Below are positions 51,484 through 59,570 of a stretch of 64,000 bases of DNA, piece by piece. This stretch comes from Weissella cibaria KACC 11862 (GTDB lineage Bacteria; Bacillota; Bacilli; Lactobacillales; Lactobacillaceae), in NCBI RefSeq assembly GCF_000193635.1, contig NZ_AEKT01000049.1, positions 59,074 to 123,073 on the forward strand. Reading direction: 5' to 3'. Position 1 is the stretch's first letter. Each line of letters begins with the position of its first letter. The translations under genes and the position numbers were made by a program. The notes under the pieces are model-generated. The model made no database searches and was not told the origin of the DNA. It saw only the letters and a program-made list of their open reading frames with translations.

Positions 51484-52848
51484 TTAATTAATTGCCGCTT
51501 CACCAGCATTTTTAGGTAGCAACATCACTTCAATCATCGGTACAATGGCAAAAATCCCTAGCACGACAAAGCCCCATGCATAGGCGCCTTGCAGTGTCAT
51601 ACCATGACGGAAGATGTGGATAATCACCGTAATCAATGAAATACCCAAGCCTTGGCCAAGACTCTGCGTCACAGCCGTTAAGGTATTAGCCCCGTTCCGG
51701 TGAATTGGGGCAACATCCGTGAATTGTAGCCCATTATATGACGTAAAGGCCAACGACCGCCCAACACCCGAAACGAGTGCCAGGAACATAATCGCAATCG
51801 CTGTCGTATGCGGCCGAACCAGCGCCAATCCAAATGAACTCAATATCAACATCAAAAATGACGCAATTAATGCCCCACGGAAGCCAAGGCGACGAATAAT
51901 TGGATTCGTAAACGGCTTAATGCCGATGTTACCAATGAAAATAAAGATGACATACCATCCTGCGCGGGCCGCTGACCAACCAAAGACCGTTTGCAACAGC
52001 ACCGTTAAGACGTATGGCAAGCTGGCAATGGTAACTTGGAATAGCGTCCCACCAGTTTGCGACACTCGGAACGTCGGTACCTTCATCGTCGCCACCGAGA
52101 ACAATGGATGTTCAGCTCGGCGCAAGTGCTGGTAAACATTTACGCCCAACACAATACCAATAACGACCATAATCAAACCGTACCAGACAACCACGCCTGT
52201 ACGTGCTAACATTTCAGCACCCGTCAGCAACGCCATTGACGCCAGCGCTAATTCAACGAAACCACGCACATCAAACGGCCGTGGTTGTTGCTGATCATCA
52301 CGTGGCAATAACCGTACGCCAATCAAAAAAGCGAGCAAGCCGATTGGCAGATTAATCAAGAAAATCCAGTGCCAAGTAAAGTATGTCACGAACATACCGC
52401 CAATAACTGGCGCCACAGCTGGTGCCATCAATGACGGCCAGACCAAATAACTAATCATCTTCAACAGCTGATCTGCCGGTGTCTTTTCCAACACCATTAG
52501 CCGGGCCGTTGGCGTCATCATAGCCCCCGCAATTCCTTGTACAATTCGCATAATCAATAGCACGGTAAAGTTGGGCGCTACTGCACTACCAAAGGAACTT
52601 AGCGTAAAGAGCACAACCGCCCACAACCAAATGTTCTTTTTACCATAGCGTTGCGCCAACCAGCCACTCAATGGGATGAAAACAGCCACGGCAATCATAT
52701 ATGTACTAACCAACAAACTCGCCGTCGCCGCACTAACATTAAACGTTTGGGCCATCTTGGGCAGAGCCGTGGTTACAATCGTGCCATCCATGACATCCAT
52801 AAACAAACTTGCTGCCATCAATAACGCGATTTTAATTTCTTTCGACAC
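51484..52848 (-). CDS. MFS multidrug exporter, DHA2 type
   Basis: A 454-residue, 14-helix exporter: MDVMDGTIVTTALPKMAQTF in helix 1, LAQRYGKKNIWLWAV as the loop 2-3 motif, IVQGIAGAMMTPTARLMVLE in helix 4 and FLINLPIGLLAFLIG as the DHA2 signature. Substrate unknown. Chosen start is GTG at 52846-52848 with GGAAGG eight bases upstream; a GTG ten codons earlier is the alternative. No co-transcribed neighbour. Confidence 0.82.
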   Translation of the reverse strand: MSKEIKIALLMAASLFMDVMDGTIVTTALPKMAQTFNVSAATASLLVSTYMIAVAVFIPLSGWLAQRYGKKNIWLWAVVLFTLSSFGSAVAPNFTVLLIMRIVQGIAGAMMTPTARLMVLEKTPADQLLKMISYLVWPSLMAPAVAPVIGGMFVTYFTWHWIFLINLPIGLLAFLIGVRLLPRDDQQQPRPFDVRGFVELALASMALLTGAEMLARTGVVVWYGLIMVVIGIVLGVNVYQHLRRAEHPLFSVATMKVPTFRVSQTGGTLFQVTIASLPYVLTVLLQTVFGWSAARAGWYVIFIFIGNIGIKPFTNPIIRRLGFRGALIASFLMLILSSFGLALVRPHTTAIAIMFLALVSGVGRSLAFTSYNGLQFTDVAPIHRNGANTLTAVTQSLGQGLGISLITVIIHIFRHGMTLQGAYAWGFVVLGIFAIVPMIEVMLLPKNAGEAAIN

Positions 52849-52918
52849 GCTACTTACCTTCCTTTTTCTAAAACTCACGAAGAATAAGTGTATGCCTTTT
52901 TAAAAAACGTTGCAAATC

Positions 52919-52967
52919 AAAACGCGATACCACAACCGATCTTATGACCGCCTTGTAGTATCGCGCT
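52919..52967. terminator. Bidirectional terminator after small ORF
   Basis: CGCGATACCACAA pairs with TTGTAGTATCGCG; TTTTG follows on the minus strand. Confidence 0.7.
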
Positions 52968-52974
52968 TCATTAA

Positions 52975-53133
52975 CTAATGTTGTACTGCCACCTTGGTAG
53001 CTACTGTTGAATCAACTTGTTCAATGTCAGAGTCCAAGTCTTCCTTATCCTCTAAACGGAACGTGATGATGTAAGCAATAGCTGCAGCGGCTGCAGCTCC
53101 CAAACTCATTGCACTCATAAATAATGTCATCAT
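52975..53133 (-). CDS. Small membrane protein, 52 residues
   Basis: Too short for most gene finders, but it has AAAGGGGG five bases before its ATG, a single hydrophobic span (about 4-24, with a run of six Ala, then IAYIITF) and an acidic C-terminus (RLEDKEDLDSDIEQ). It ends in front of a terminator. Function unknown; membrane insertion with a cytoplasmic acidic tail is inferred from charge. Confidence 0.65.
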   Translation of the reverse strand: MMTLFMSAMSLGAAAAAAIAYIITFRLEDKEDLDSDIEQVDSTVATKVAVQH

Positions 53134-53191
53134 CGTTTCCCCCTTTACGTTCCTTTTGTATGTATTAATAATAAGGCCTGCACATAGGCAT

Positions 53192-53205
53192 TGTAAACGA
53201 TTTCA
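53192..53205. promoter_or_regulatory. cre site between small ORF and oxidoreductase
   Basis: TGTAAACGATTTCA fits TGWAANCGNTNNCA at every fixed position. It lies about 60 bp from the start of the small ORF at 52975-53133 and 140 bp from the oxidoreductase. Confidence 0.55.
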
Positions 53206-53347
53206 GCTGTATTAATTTTGTCAGAACGTCAAAAAATTTAATGGTCTATACCGGCAAATTAATCACCTTATTTTGTACATCCCCAATAAAACAAGCTACA
53301 ATGAAGTCATTAAATCAAGATTGGTCAAACGAGGAGGTATTCGTATC

Positions 53348-54259
53348 ATGAAGGCAGTTCAAATTAAAGAGTTTGGTGACGTTGATGTACTTGAAGAAAT
53401 TGACACCCCAACACCAAAGATTTTGAAGAAGCAGGTGCTAGTTAAGAACCACGCGGTTGCAATCGATCCTTACGATGTAAAGTTTATCCAAGGACTTGCC
53501 GGTGAAGCCGATAAGCTCCCATTGATTCCTGGATCAAGCGTGATTGGTGAAGTTATTGCCGTCGGCGAAGAAGTCACGGATTTCCAAGTCGGTGACCGTG
53601 TCGCCGCAACGCGCCACCACCAAACCTACGCTGAAGAAGTTCCCGTTGGCCAATCTGCAGTTGCCAAGGTGCCAGCTGAACTAGATGACGAACACGCGGT
53701 AGCTGCCGTGATCGGTGCTGCTACTGGCTATCAAATGATTACTGATGACTTAGACGTTCAGGCTGGACAAAAAGTCTTGATTCAAGGTGGGGCCGGTTCT
53801 GTTGGATCCGTTGCTATTCAAGCTGCCTTGAACCGTGGTGCGGTAGTCTACGCAACGGCTAAGCCAGCTGATTTCGACTACTTGAAGTCACTTGGTGATG
53901 TCACACCGGTTGATTATCACACAGCTTATGAAAACGACTTGTCTGATTTCGATGCTGTTTTGGACACAATTGGCGGGGCCGTTGCCATTCAATCTGCTAA
54001 GATTTTGAAGCAAGGTGGTAAGCTACGCAACCTAACAAGTTACGATGACGAAGCCATGAGCGCATTCGACATTGATGCTGAACACACTTACCTAAAGGGT
54101 AAGCGCCCTAACCTGGCAGCTTTGTACGCCGATATGGTCGCTGGCAAAATCAACGTCAAGGTTGGCGAAATTAAGCCATTCACTGTAGCTAACTTGCGTG
54201 ACGCACATGCTGCTGCTCGTCAAGGTTCAGCTGCTGGTAAAGTTGTCTTAACCTTTTAA
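53348..54259 (+). CDS. NADP-dependent quinone oxidoreductase-like MDR protein
   Basis: A 303-residue zinc-independent medium-chain reductase of the QOR group. IKEFGDVDVLEEIDTPTP at the N-terminus, DPYDVKFIQG, PGSSVIGEVIAVGEEV, VGDRVAATRHHQTYAEEV, then a Rossmann motif LIQGGAGSVGSVAIQAALNR; no Cys/His zinc ligand pair. ATG at 53348 follows GAGGAGG. Electron donor NADPH and the acceptor (quinone or aldehyde) are family inference. Confidence 0.85.
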   Translation: MKAVQIKEFGDVDVLEEIDTPTPKILKKQVLVKNHAVAIDPYDVKFIQGLAGEADKLPLIPGSSVIGEVIAVGEEVTDFQVGDRVAATRHHQTYAEEVPVGQSAVAKVPAELDDEHAVAAVIGAATGYQMITDDLDVQAGQKVLIQGGAGSVGSVAIQAALNRGAVVYATAKPADFDYLKSLGDVTPVDYHTAYENDLSDFDAVLDTIGGAVAIQSAKILKQGGKLRNLTSYDDEAMSAFDIDAEHTYLKGKRPNLAALYADMVAGKINVKVGEIKPFTVANLRDAHAAARQGSAAGKVVLTF

Positions 54260-54279
54260 TTAAACGTAAAATTTAAGCG

Positions 54280-54313
54280 AGCGAATGTTTCATGTGAAAC
54301 ACCGTTCGCTTTT
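54280..54313 (+). terminator. Terminator containing a parS-like core
   Basis: AGCGAA pairs with TTCGCT and TGTTTCA with TGAAACA: the hairpin of an oxidoreductase terminator followed by TTTTG. The inner part is the parS-like 16-mer at 54286-54301. Confidence 0.6.
54286..54301. promoter_or_regulatory. parS-like site (one mismatch)
   Basis: TGTTTCATGTGAAACA differs from the perfect parS at 23397-23412 by one base (C to T at position 8). Located inside a terminator hairpin. Confidence 0.6.
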
Positions 54314-54360
54314 GTTATTGACTATAATGGAACTATTACTTTTTTCCGGGAGAAATTACT

Positions 54361-54846
54361 ATGCTATTCACAGAACGTGACTATTACGAAGACGTCGTGG
54401 CGATGCTAAACGCACGCGGGGTAAACTTAGAAGACATCGGCGAATTGGTTTTGTTCGGTCAAAAGGCCATCATTCCCAACCTAACAATGGCAGACGCCGT
54501 TGACTCAGTACAACACGTCCTACACAAAACCGAAGTACAAGATGCAGTGATGACCGGTCTCGCAATTGACGACTTGGCGGAAGCTCGACAATTGCCACAA
54601 CCATTGCAAGGTCGCATCGACCGTGATCATGGTACTTACGGCATTGATGAGCAATTGGTTATGTCAATCCTTGGCGTTTACGGCACCATTTCTTGGACAA
54701 ACTTTGGCTACCTCGACCGATTAAAGCCCGGTATCGTTGGTCGTTTGAACGACGAGCAACACGCTGGCGGTCGTGTGAACACCTTTATTGATGATATCGT
54801 ATCAGCAATTGCCGCAGCCGCCCAAGCCCGGATTGCGCACGATTAA
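54361..54846 (+). CDS. pgpA: Phosphatidylglycerophosphatase A-like (YutG)
   Basis: A 161-residue protein of the PgpA/YutG family: ERDYYEDVVAMLNARGVNLE opening, VMSILGVYGTISWTNFGYLD in the middle and HAGGRVNTFIDDIVSAIAA near the C-terminus. PgpA removes phosphate from phosphatidylglycerophosphate; some YutG-type homologues may act on other substrates. No membrane segment. AGAAATTACT precedes the ATG, a weak ribosome site. Confidence 0.75.
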   Translation: MLFTERDYYEDVVAMLNARGVNLEDIGELVLFGQKAIIPNLTMADAVDSVQHVLHKTEVQDAVMTGLAIDDLAEARQLPQPLQGRIDRDHGTYGIDEQLVMSILGVYGTISWTNFGYLDRLKPGIVGRLNDEQHAGGRVNTFIDDIVSAIAAAAQARIAHD

Positions 54847-54848
54847 AA

Positions 54849-54898
54849 ATGAACAAAAATAAAGCCAGGCACGTGTGTCTGGCTTTATTTTTGTTCAT
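54849..54898. terminator. Bidirectional terminator
   Basis: ATGAACAAAAATAAAGCCAG and CTGGCTTTATTTTTGTTCAT form a 20-bp stem between pgpA and a small reverse gene. Confidence 0.85.
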
Positions 54899-54905
54899 TT
54901 ATCAA

Positions 54906-55046
54906 TTACATAATGCCGTTTGCCTTGGCAGCTTCGATCAAATCGATCTCCTTAGCACTTTGAACAGGTGTTGGTGTTCCGTCAACGTTAATTGACTCAA
55001 TCCCCTTCTTTTCCAACAACTTCTTCAACTTATTCTTCTGTGACAT
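54906..55046 (-). CDS. Small basic protein, 46 residues
   Basis: MSQKNKLKKLLEKKGIESIN then VDGTPTPVQSAKEIDLIEAA. CTGGAGGT lies eight bases before the ATG. Strongly basic N-terminus, acidic-leaning C-terminus; no membrane segment. Too short for family calls, but the ribosome site, terminator placement and clean frame support it being real. Confidence 0.6.
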   Translation of the reverse strand: MSQKNKLKKLLEKKGIESINVDGTPTPVQSAKEIDLIEAAKANGIM

Positions 55047-55174
55047 AAATCCATACCTCCAGCACATTTTTAATTTGCGCGTCAGGTGATTGGCCCGGCG
55101 TGTATGTCTACCCTTATAGTGTAGTCCTTTTTTACCGGTTTGTTAAATCAAGTTCACGAACGGGCTAGCCGTAA

Positions 55175-56092
55175 TTAATCTGGTTGGAAAGTGCCCGTCT
55201 CAACATCTTGGATAAAATGTCGCAGATTATAGAAAAATACTTCTGGATTATCGACCATGTGGACGTGTCCAGCATCTGGCGTGACACGCAACCGCGCATT
55301 CGGCATTTTATCGCGCATCTCCCGCGCTACTGACAATGGCATTGACTCATGGCCACCAAATGTTAGTAACGTTTGCACCGTGATTTCATGTAGCCGCTCT
55401 GCAACCGACCAATGGGCCAATTCGCCAGTAATCACAAATTCATTATTTCCCTGGAAATGATTATAGACGGCCGTACCCATTGTACTAATCTGATGATGCG
55501 GTGCATTTGGGTGACGCGTGATATATGCCTGATCAAGTTGCGTGGCGTAGGCTTGATAGGTTGGATTATCCCATTCACCCCGTTCTTCAACTTCACGCAT
55601 AAACGCTACGACATCAGCATCGAATTCATGTTCTCGAATGGCATTGATGTTCGTTACATAATCATCAATATTATCAATCATTGAAATAATAATAAGTCCT
55701 TTGACGACGCCCGGGTGGCGCAACGCATATTCCTGCGCTAATAATCCACCCCATGAATGGCCCGCTAAATAAAATTCACCATCTTCATAACCTAATTGCT
55801 GCCTAACTTCTTCTACCTCATTTAGATAGTAGTCATAATTTAAAAATCGTTCAACGTTAGCCGGATCATCAAAATCTGGTTGGTCTGAATACCAAGCCCC
55901 CAGCTGATCATATTGTGTGACTTCGACACCATCCGGATTTAAAAATTCTGGAAAACGCTCATATGGTTCATGCCCAGCGCCCGGTCCACCGTGCAACGTC
56001 AGCAATTTAATTGGCTTGCCCGTACCATCTGTACGCGACCATAAATGATAGCCATTCTCAAGCGATAAAATGTGCGTGCCATCTTTTGTCAT
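55175..56092 (-). CDS. pip: Proline iminopeptidase (alpha/beta hydrolase)
   Basis: A 305-residue serine peptidase of family S33 that removes N-terminal proline. LLTLHGGPGAGHEPYERFPE is the oxyanion HGGP motif, GHSWGGLLAQEYALRHPG the nucleophile elbow with the catalytic Ser, then the acid and VTPDAGHVHMVDNPE with the His. No signal peptide. Only 12 bp after the oppA stop, so oppA and pip form an operon coupling peptide uptake with cleavage. Confidence 0.88.
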   Translation of the reverse strand: MTKDGTHILSLENGYHLWSRTDGTGKPIKLLTLHGGPGAGHEPYERFPEFLNPDGVEVTQYDQLGAWYSDQPDFDDPANVERFLNYDYYLNEVEEVRQQLGYEDGEFYLAGHSWGGLLAQEYALRHPGVVKGLIIISMIDNIDDYVTNINAIREHEFDADVVAFMREVEERGEWDNPTYQAYATQLDQAYITRHPNAPHHQISTMGTAVYNHFQGNNEFVITGELAHWSVAERLHEITVQTLLTFGGHESMPLSVAREMRDKMPNARLRVTPDAGHVHMVDNPEVFFYNLRHFIQDVETGTFQPD

Positions 56093-56104
56093 CCAATCAT
56101 CCCC

Positions 56105-57724
56105 CTATTTCTTTTCAGCGTGCTTCCAATCAAAGGTTCCCCCGACTGGATTGACGTAAACACCCTTAACATCTGGATTCTGTAACGCCGTGATCTTTGA
56201 GTACGTCAGTGGCGCAACCGCACCCTGCTTTTCAGCATATTGTTCAGCAGCAACCAAATCCTTGTAACGTGCCGCCTTATCATTAGCATCCGTGACCGTC
56301 GCCTTGCGATATAGCTCGTCATACTTGGGATCAGACCAACCCGTCAAATTCCATGAAGCCCCCGTAACCAATGTTTGTAGCATATCGACTGGGTCCGTGT
56401 AATCCGCGTTCCAAGTCGAGAGTCCCAAATCGAATTTTCCTGCCTTGGTCAACGCACTAGTCTGCTTAGCGGGCACTGACTTCACACTCACTTGTAAGCC
56501 CTTCAAATTCGTTTCCAATTGTGACTGTAGATATTGTCCTGTTTGCTTAGCCGCATCCGTATCACCTGTTAACAAGGTCAACTTCACGGTCTTCTTACCC
56601 GTTTCCTTCAAACCAGCAGCCCATAACTTAGCTGCCTCCGCTTTGTTATAGCTAACGTACTTCGTGTGGGCCGTGTCGACAAAATCCTTACCCGTATTTG
56701 GATCCTTCGTTAATCCCTTTGCCACAAAGGTCTTGGCTGGTTCAGCAGCCCCCGTTAGCACGTTTTTCGCCAACTTTTCACGATTTACTGCATAAGACAT
56801 CGCTTGACGCAACTTCACATTTTTCAACACTGGATTCTTTTGGTTCATCGTCATATAAGTTGTCGCTGCGGTATGAACCGTCGTAAACCCATGCTTGTGC
56901 TTAGAGTTACGTGCTTGGGTAGCATTTAACTGCGCAAAATCAGCTTTACCGGCATTATACAAATTGAAACTTGTCGTCGCATCTGCCGTTGTGGTGACAT
57001 TTACAGCTGGCGTCTTAACAGCATCGGCATCCCAGTAATAAGGATTTTTAACATATTGGTATGTTGAACTTGAGCCATCCCACTTCTTCAAGACATATGG
57101 ACCACTTGCTAATGAATCCTTAGCCGTCGTTCCGAACGCCTTACCAGTCGCTGTGACAAAACTTTCCTTTTCTGGGAAGAAGTACATCATCGCCAACTCA
57201 GCTTTCAATTGTGGCAACGGCCGATCCAACGTGACTTGCAACGTTGTGTCATCAAGGGCCTTCACGCCTAATTGGTTCATATCAGTAACTTTTCCTGATT
57301 GGATAGCATCCGCATTCTTGATACCGCTAAAGAACATCGATCCGATTGCCGCCGTCTTAGGATTGTTTGTGCGTTGCCAACTACAAACAAAATCATGCGC
57401 CGTTAATTGTGATCCATCGGACCACTTTAAATTGTCACGCAACTTAAATGTCCACGTTAACCCGTCATCTGAGACATCTACTGATTGTGCGGCCGCCAAT
57501 TCTGGTTGTCCACTTGTACCAACACGATACAATCCTTCACCAGTGGCTTGCACCGCATTTTGTGATGGGATATCCGCTACGTTTGAAGGATCTGTTGTCT
57601 TCAAGTCCCCCGTCAACGTCCAATTCAATTCCTTACCGGCCGCATGCGCCACTTGTGTGCTAGCACCTGCAACTGCAACCAAAGCAACTGACATCAATAC
57701 TGAATTCTTAACAAACTTATTCAT
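56105..57724 (-). CDS. oppA: Peptide ABC transporter substrate-binding protein (OppA-like), no lipobox
   Basis: A 539-residue family 5 solute-binding protein with SDDGLTWTFKLRDNLKWSDG and PYYWDADAVKTPAVNVT-type motifs. Signal peptide about 1-28 (VLMSVALVAVAGASTQVAHA), ending AHA-AG. Gram-positive members usually have an L-x-x-C lipobox; here there is no cysteine near the cleavage site, so how it stays at the membrane is unclear. No permease or ATPase gene is adjacent. Preceded by an Ile-rich leader peptide and an attenuator terminator; pip follows. Confidence 0.85.
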   Translation of the reverse strand: MNKFVKNSVLMSVALVAVAGASTQVAHAAGKELNWTLTGDLKTTDPSNVADIPSQNAVQATGEGLYRVGTSGQPELAAAQSVDVSDDGLTWTFKLRDNLKWSDGSQLTAHDFVCSWQRTNNPKTAAIGSMFFSGIKNADAIQSGKVTDMNQLGVKALDDTTLQVTLDRPLPQLKAELAMMYFFPEKESFVTATGKAFGTTAKDSLASGPYVLKKWDGSSSTYQYVKNPYYWDADAVKTPAVNVTTTADATTSFNLYNAGKADFAQLNATQARNSKHKHGFTTVHTAATTYMTMNQKNPVLKNVKLRQAMSYAVNREKLAKNVLTGAAEPAKTFVAKGLTKDPNTGKDFVDTAHTKYVSYNKAEAAKLWAAGLKETGKKTVKLTLLTGDTDAAKQTGQYLQSQLETNLKGLQVSVKSVPAKQTSALTKAGKFDLGLSTWNADYTDPVDMLQTLVTGASWNLTGWSDPKYDELYRKATVTDANDKAARYKDLVAAEQYAEKQGAVAPLTYSKITALQNPDVKGVYVNPVGGTFDWKHAEKK

Positions 57725-57783
57725 AACCTACACGCTCCTATAATTTGGGTGGGACGAGTAATAGTTTGAGCTCAAAAATATAT

Positions 57784-57822
57784 AAAAAAACGGCTAGTAT
57801 TCTGCGCAAAATACTAGCCGTT
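57784..57822 (-). terminator. Attenuator terminator before oppA
   Basis: Minus strand AACGGCTAGTATT pairs with AATACTAGCCGTT, then TTTTTTT. Stem of about 13 bp, 60 bp before the oppA start. Confidence 0.85.
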
Positions 57823-57847
57823 ACTCGTTTACAAAGTAATTAAATTT

Positions 57848-57887
57848 GGCTAGCCATGTTAACTGTGTAGCAGTTTCATGGCTAGCA
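57848..57887 (-). promoter_or_regulatory. Alternative (antiterminator-type) hairpin in oppA leader
   Basis: GCTAGCCATG and CATGGCTAGC form an imperfect long hairpin enclosing AACTG/CAGTT. GGCTAGC also complements the left arm of the terminator (GGCTAGT), so the two structures may be exclusive. Confidence 0.6.
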
Positions 57888-57908
57888 AGCATCTCAAAAA
57901 GCCAACCA

Positions 57909-57995
57909 TCACTGCGAAATAATAATAATAATCGCAATAATAATTGGGGCAACCAACGTCATAACATTCAATTTTTCAACAGACACGTTCTTCAT
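57909..57995 (-). CDS. Ile-rich leader peptide before oppA-pip
   Basis: A 28-codon ORF, GGGAGG before ATG, reading MKNVSVEKLNVMTLV, then APIIIAIIIIISQ. Eight Ile codons, all ATT, five consecutive and three consecutive. It is followed by the alternative hairpin and the terminator. Typical of ilv-type leader-peptide attenuation; low Ile-tRNA should raise oppA-pip expression (inference). Confidence 0.75.
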   Translation of the reverse strand: MKNVSVEKLNVMTLVAPIIIAIIIIISQ

Positions 57996-58026
57996 GACGT
58001 CGTCCTCCCTTTTCTTGATGTTTCTA

Positions 58027-58054
58027 AGTATACGCAGTTTATGATAAGTGTCAA
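58027..58054 (-). promoter_or_regulatory. Promoter of the oppA-pip leader
   Basis: Minus strand TTGACA (58049-58054), 16-bp spacer, TATACT (58027-58032), about 30 bp before the leader ATG. Confidence 0.78.
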
Positions 58055-58101
58055 CACTTCATTCTAATCTTTTTCTAATTAAATTAAGCGCCACCGTATA
58101 C

Positions 58102-58141
58102 AAAAACCGCCCATGACCAGTTCACGCGTCATGGGCGGTTT
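58102..58141 (-). terminator. Terminator after aquaporin gene
   Basis: Minus strand AACCGCCCATGAC pairs with GTCATGGGCGGTTTTTG, a 13-bp stem. Confidence 0.85.
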
Positions 58142-58153
58142 ATTATTTAACAA

Positions 58154-58858
58154 TTAGTCTTCTTCTGAACCAAGACCAAACTTAGCAATTACGGCTGCAA
58201 CCGCACCACCAAGCAAAGGACCTACGATGTAGGCACCGATGTGAGTCAATGCAGTTGATGAACCGAACATTGCAAAGAATGCGGCTGGGGCCAATGAACG
58301 AGCTGGGTTCAATGAACCACCCGTTGCTTGCAAACCAAGCATGATCAATGCACCCAACGTCAAACCAATGATCATTGGTGCCAAAGCTGAGTTCTCAGCG
58401 TTCTTCTTTGACGTAACCATCAAGATTACCAAAACAAAGACAAACGTCAAGAATGCTTCAATCAACGTAGCTGACAAGAATGAAACTGGTGTGTTGTAGT
58501 CTGTTTGACCAAAACCAACTTGCTTGATTGTTGCAGCAGTTGCACCAAAGGCCTTCATGAAGCCAAAGATAACAGCTGAACCAGCAAAAGCACCAATGAT
58601 TTGGGCAACGACGTAACCAATAAATTCAACCCATGAGATACGACCGTTGATGGCTTGTGCCAAAGAAACGGCTGGGTTAAAGTGACCACCTGAGATTGGG
58701 CCAAAAGCGTATGCTCCGGCTGCAACCGCGATGGCGAATGCCAAAGCAACTGGCAATGGACCAGCTTGAGTACCGACGAAGATAACAACTCCAGTACCCA
58801 TGGCAACCAACATCAAAGTTCCGAAGAACTCGGCAAGATACTTGCGCATGTTTTCCAT
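58154..58858 (-). CDS. Aquaporin (MIP family)
   Basis: A 234-residue MIP channel with six helices and two NPA boxes: SGGHFNPAVSLAQAINGR and GGSLNPARSLAPAAFFA. Arg after the second NPA (NPARS) is the selectivity-filter arginine of water channels; no extended loop as in GlpF, so a water channel (AqpZ type) is more likely than a glycerol facilitator. Start at 58858 after AAGGAG. A palindromic operator lies just upstream. Confidence 0.87.
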   Translation of the reverse strand: MENMRKYLAEFFGTLMLVAMGTGVVIFVGTQAGPLPVALAFAIAVAAGAYAFGPISGGHFNPAVSLAQAINGRISWVEFIGYVVAQIIGAFAGSAVIFGFMKAFGATAATIKQVGFGQTDYNTPVSFLSATLIEAFLTFVFVLVILMVTSKKNAENSALAPMIIGLTLGALIMLGLQATGGSLNPARSLAPAAFFAMFGSSTALTHIGAYIVGPLLGGAVAAVIAKFGLGSEED

Positions 58859-58884
58859 GATTAAAAACTCCTTCGAGATATACT

Positions 58885-58900
58885 TTGTACGACTGTACAA
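58885..58900. promoter_or_regulatory. Palindromic operator candidate before aquaporin
   Basis: TTGTACGACTGTACAA: two perfect 6-bp arms with a 4-bp spacer, 27 bp before the aquaporin start codon. The binding protein is not known. Confidence 0.5.
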
Positions 58901-58983
58901 AATTAAAAAATTCTGACCCTACTATATAACAAAAACCGACTTAAATTCAGCTTTAAAGTTCCGCCGTTAACGTAATTTTAATA

Positions 58984-59322
58984 TTAGCGACCAATAATCT
59001 TGCTGGCTGCACGATCCAACGCTAACCAAGCATTCATTGAGTTTGCCTTAAATTGTTCAATGAATGAGGGCTTACCTTCTTCTGGCTTTGCCTCACCTTC
59101 GAATGAATTTTCGATGCCAAAGACTTGCAAGGCATTAAATTCTTCATCCCAACGAACTGTATAGTAGTTACCTTCCATGCGTTCATCAACAATATCTTGG
59201 AAACCAAGCTTCAAGGCTTCCTTAATGACATCATCCTCGCTGACTGGAAAGCCACGTGCGGCCATCAATGCGACACGATCCGCAACCTGTGTCATATCCT
59301 CAGGAATTGAATGCTCGTTCAT
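58984..59322 (-). CDS. Hypothetical protein, 112 residues
   Basis: A soluble acidic protein: MNEHSIPEDMTQVADRVALM, VSEDDVIKEALKLGFQDIVD and a C-terminal EQFKANSMNAWLALDRAASK. A short ribbon-helix-helix or ligand-binding role is possible but not supported. AAGGAG precedes the ATG. No family recognised. Confidence 0.65.
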   Translation of the reverse strand: MNEHSIPEDMTQVADRVALMAARGFPVSEDDVIKEALKLGFQDIVDERMEGNYYTVRWDEEFNALQVFGIENSFEGEAKPEEGKPSFIEQFKANSMNAWLALDRAASKIIGR

Positions 59323-59416
59323 AATCTTTACTCCTTCTTTCAGTGACTTACTTTGTGTTCAGAATTAAACACGTTACTAAACACATTTTAGCAGTGAGTT
59401 GCGATATAATAAAGCA

Positions 59417-59570
59417 GACTGGTCATGTTAGGGCTTTTAGGCCCCTGACCAGGTCCAGTCACCGTTATCTGACGTATTCGCAGCACCTGCTTAACACTGC
59501 CAGATAACCCGATAATGTCCAAAACAACGTTATCGATAACATTTAATCTACTATAAGGAGGTTACTTTTC
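59417..59570 (+). promoter_or_regulatory. Structured 5' UTR upstream of nnrE
   Basis: TATAAT at 59405-59410 suggests transcription from about 59417. The 150-nt leader has CTGGTCA/TGACCAG (59419-59452) enclosing GGGC/GCCC, then GTTATCTG/CAGATAAC (59464-59508), then the palindrome GTTATCGATAAC (59529-59540), which could pair with either arm of the second hairpin. No leader ORF was seen and no terminator tract. No known riboswitch class recognised. Confidence 0.5.
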
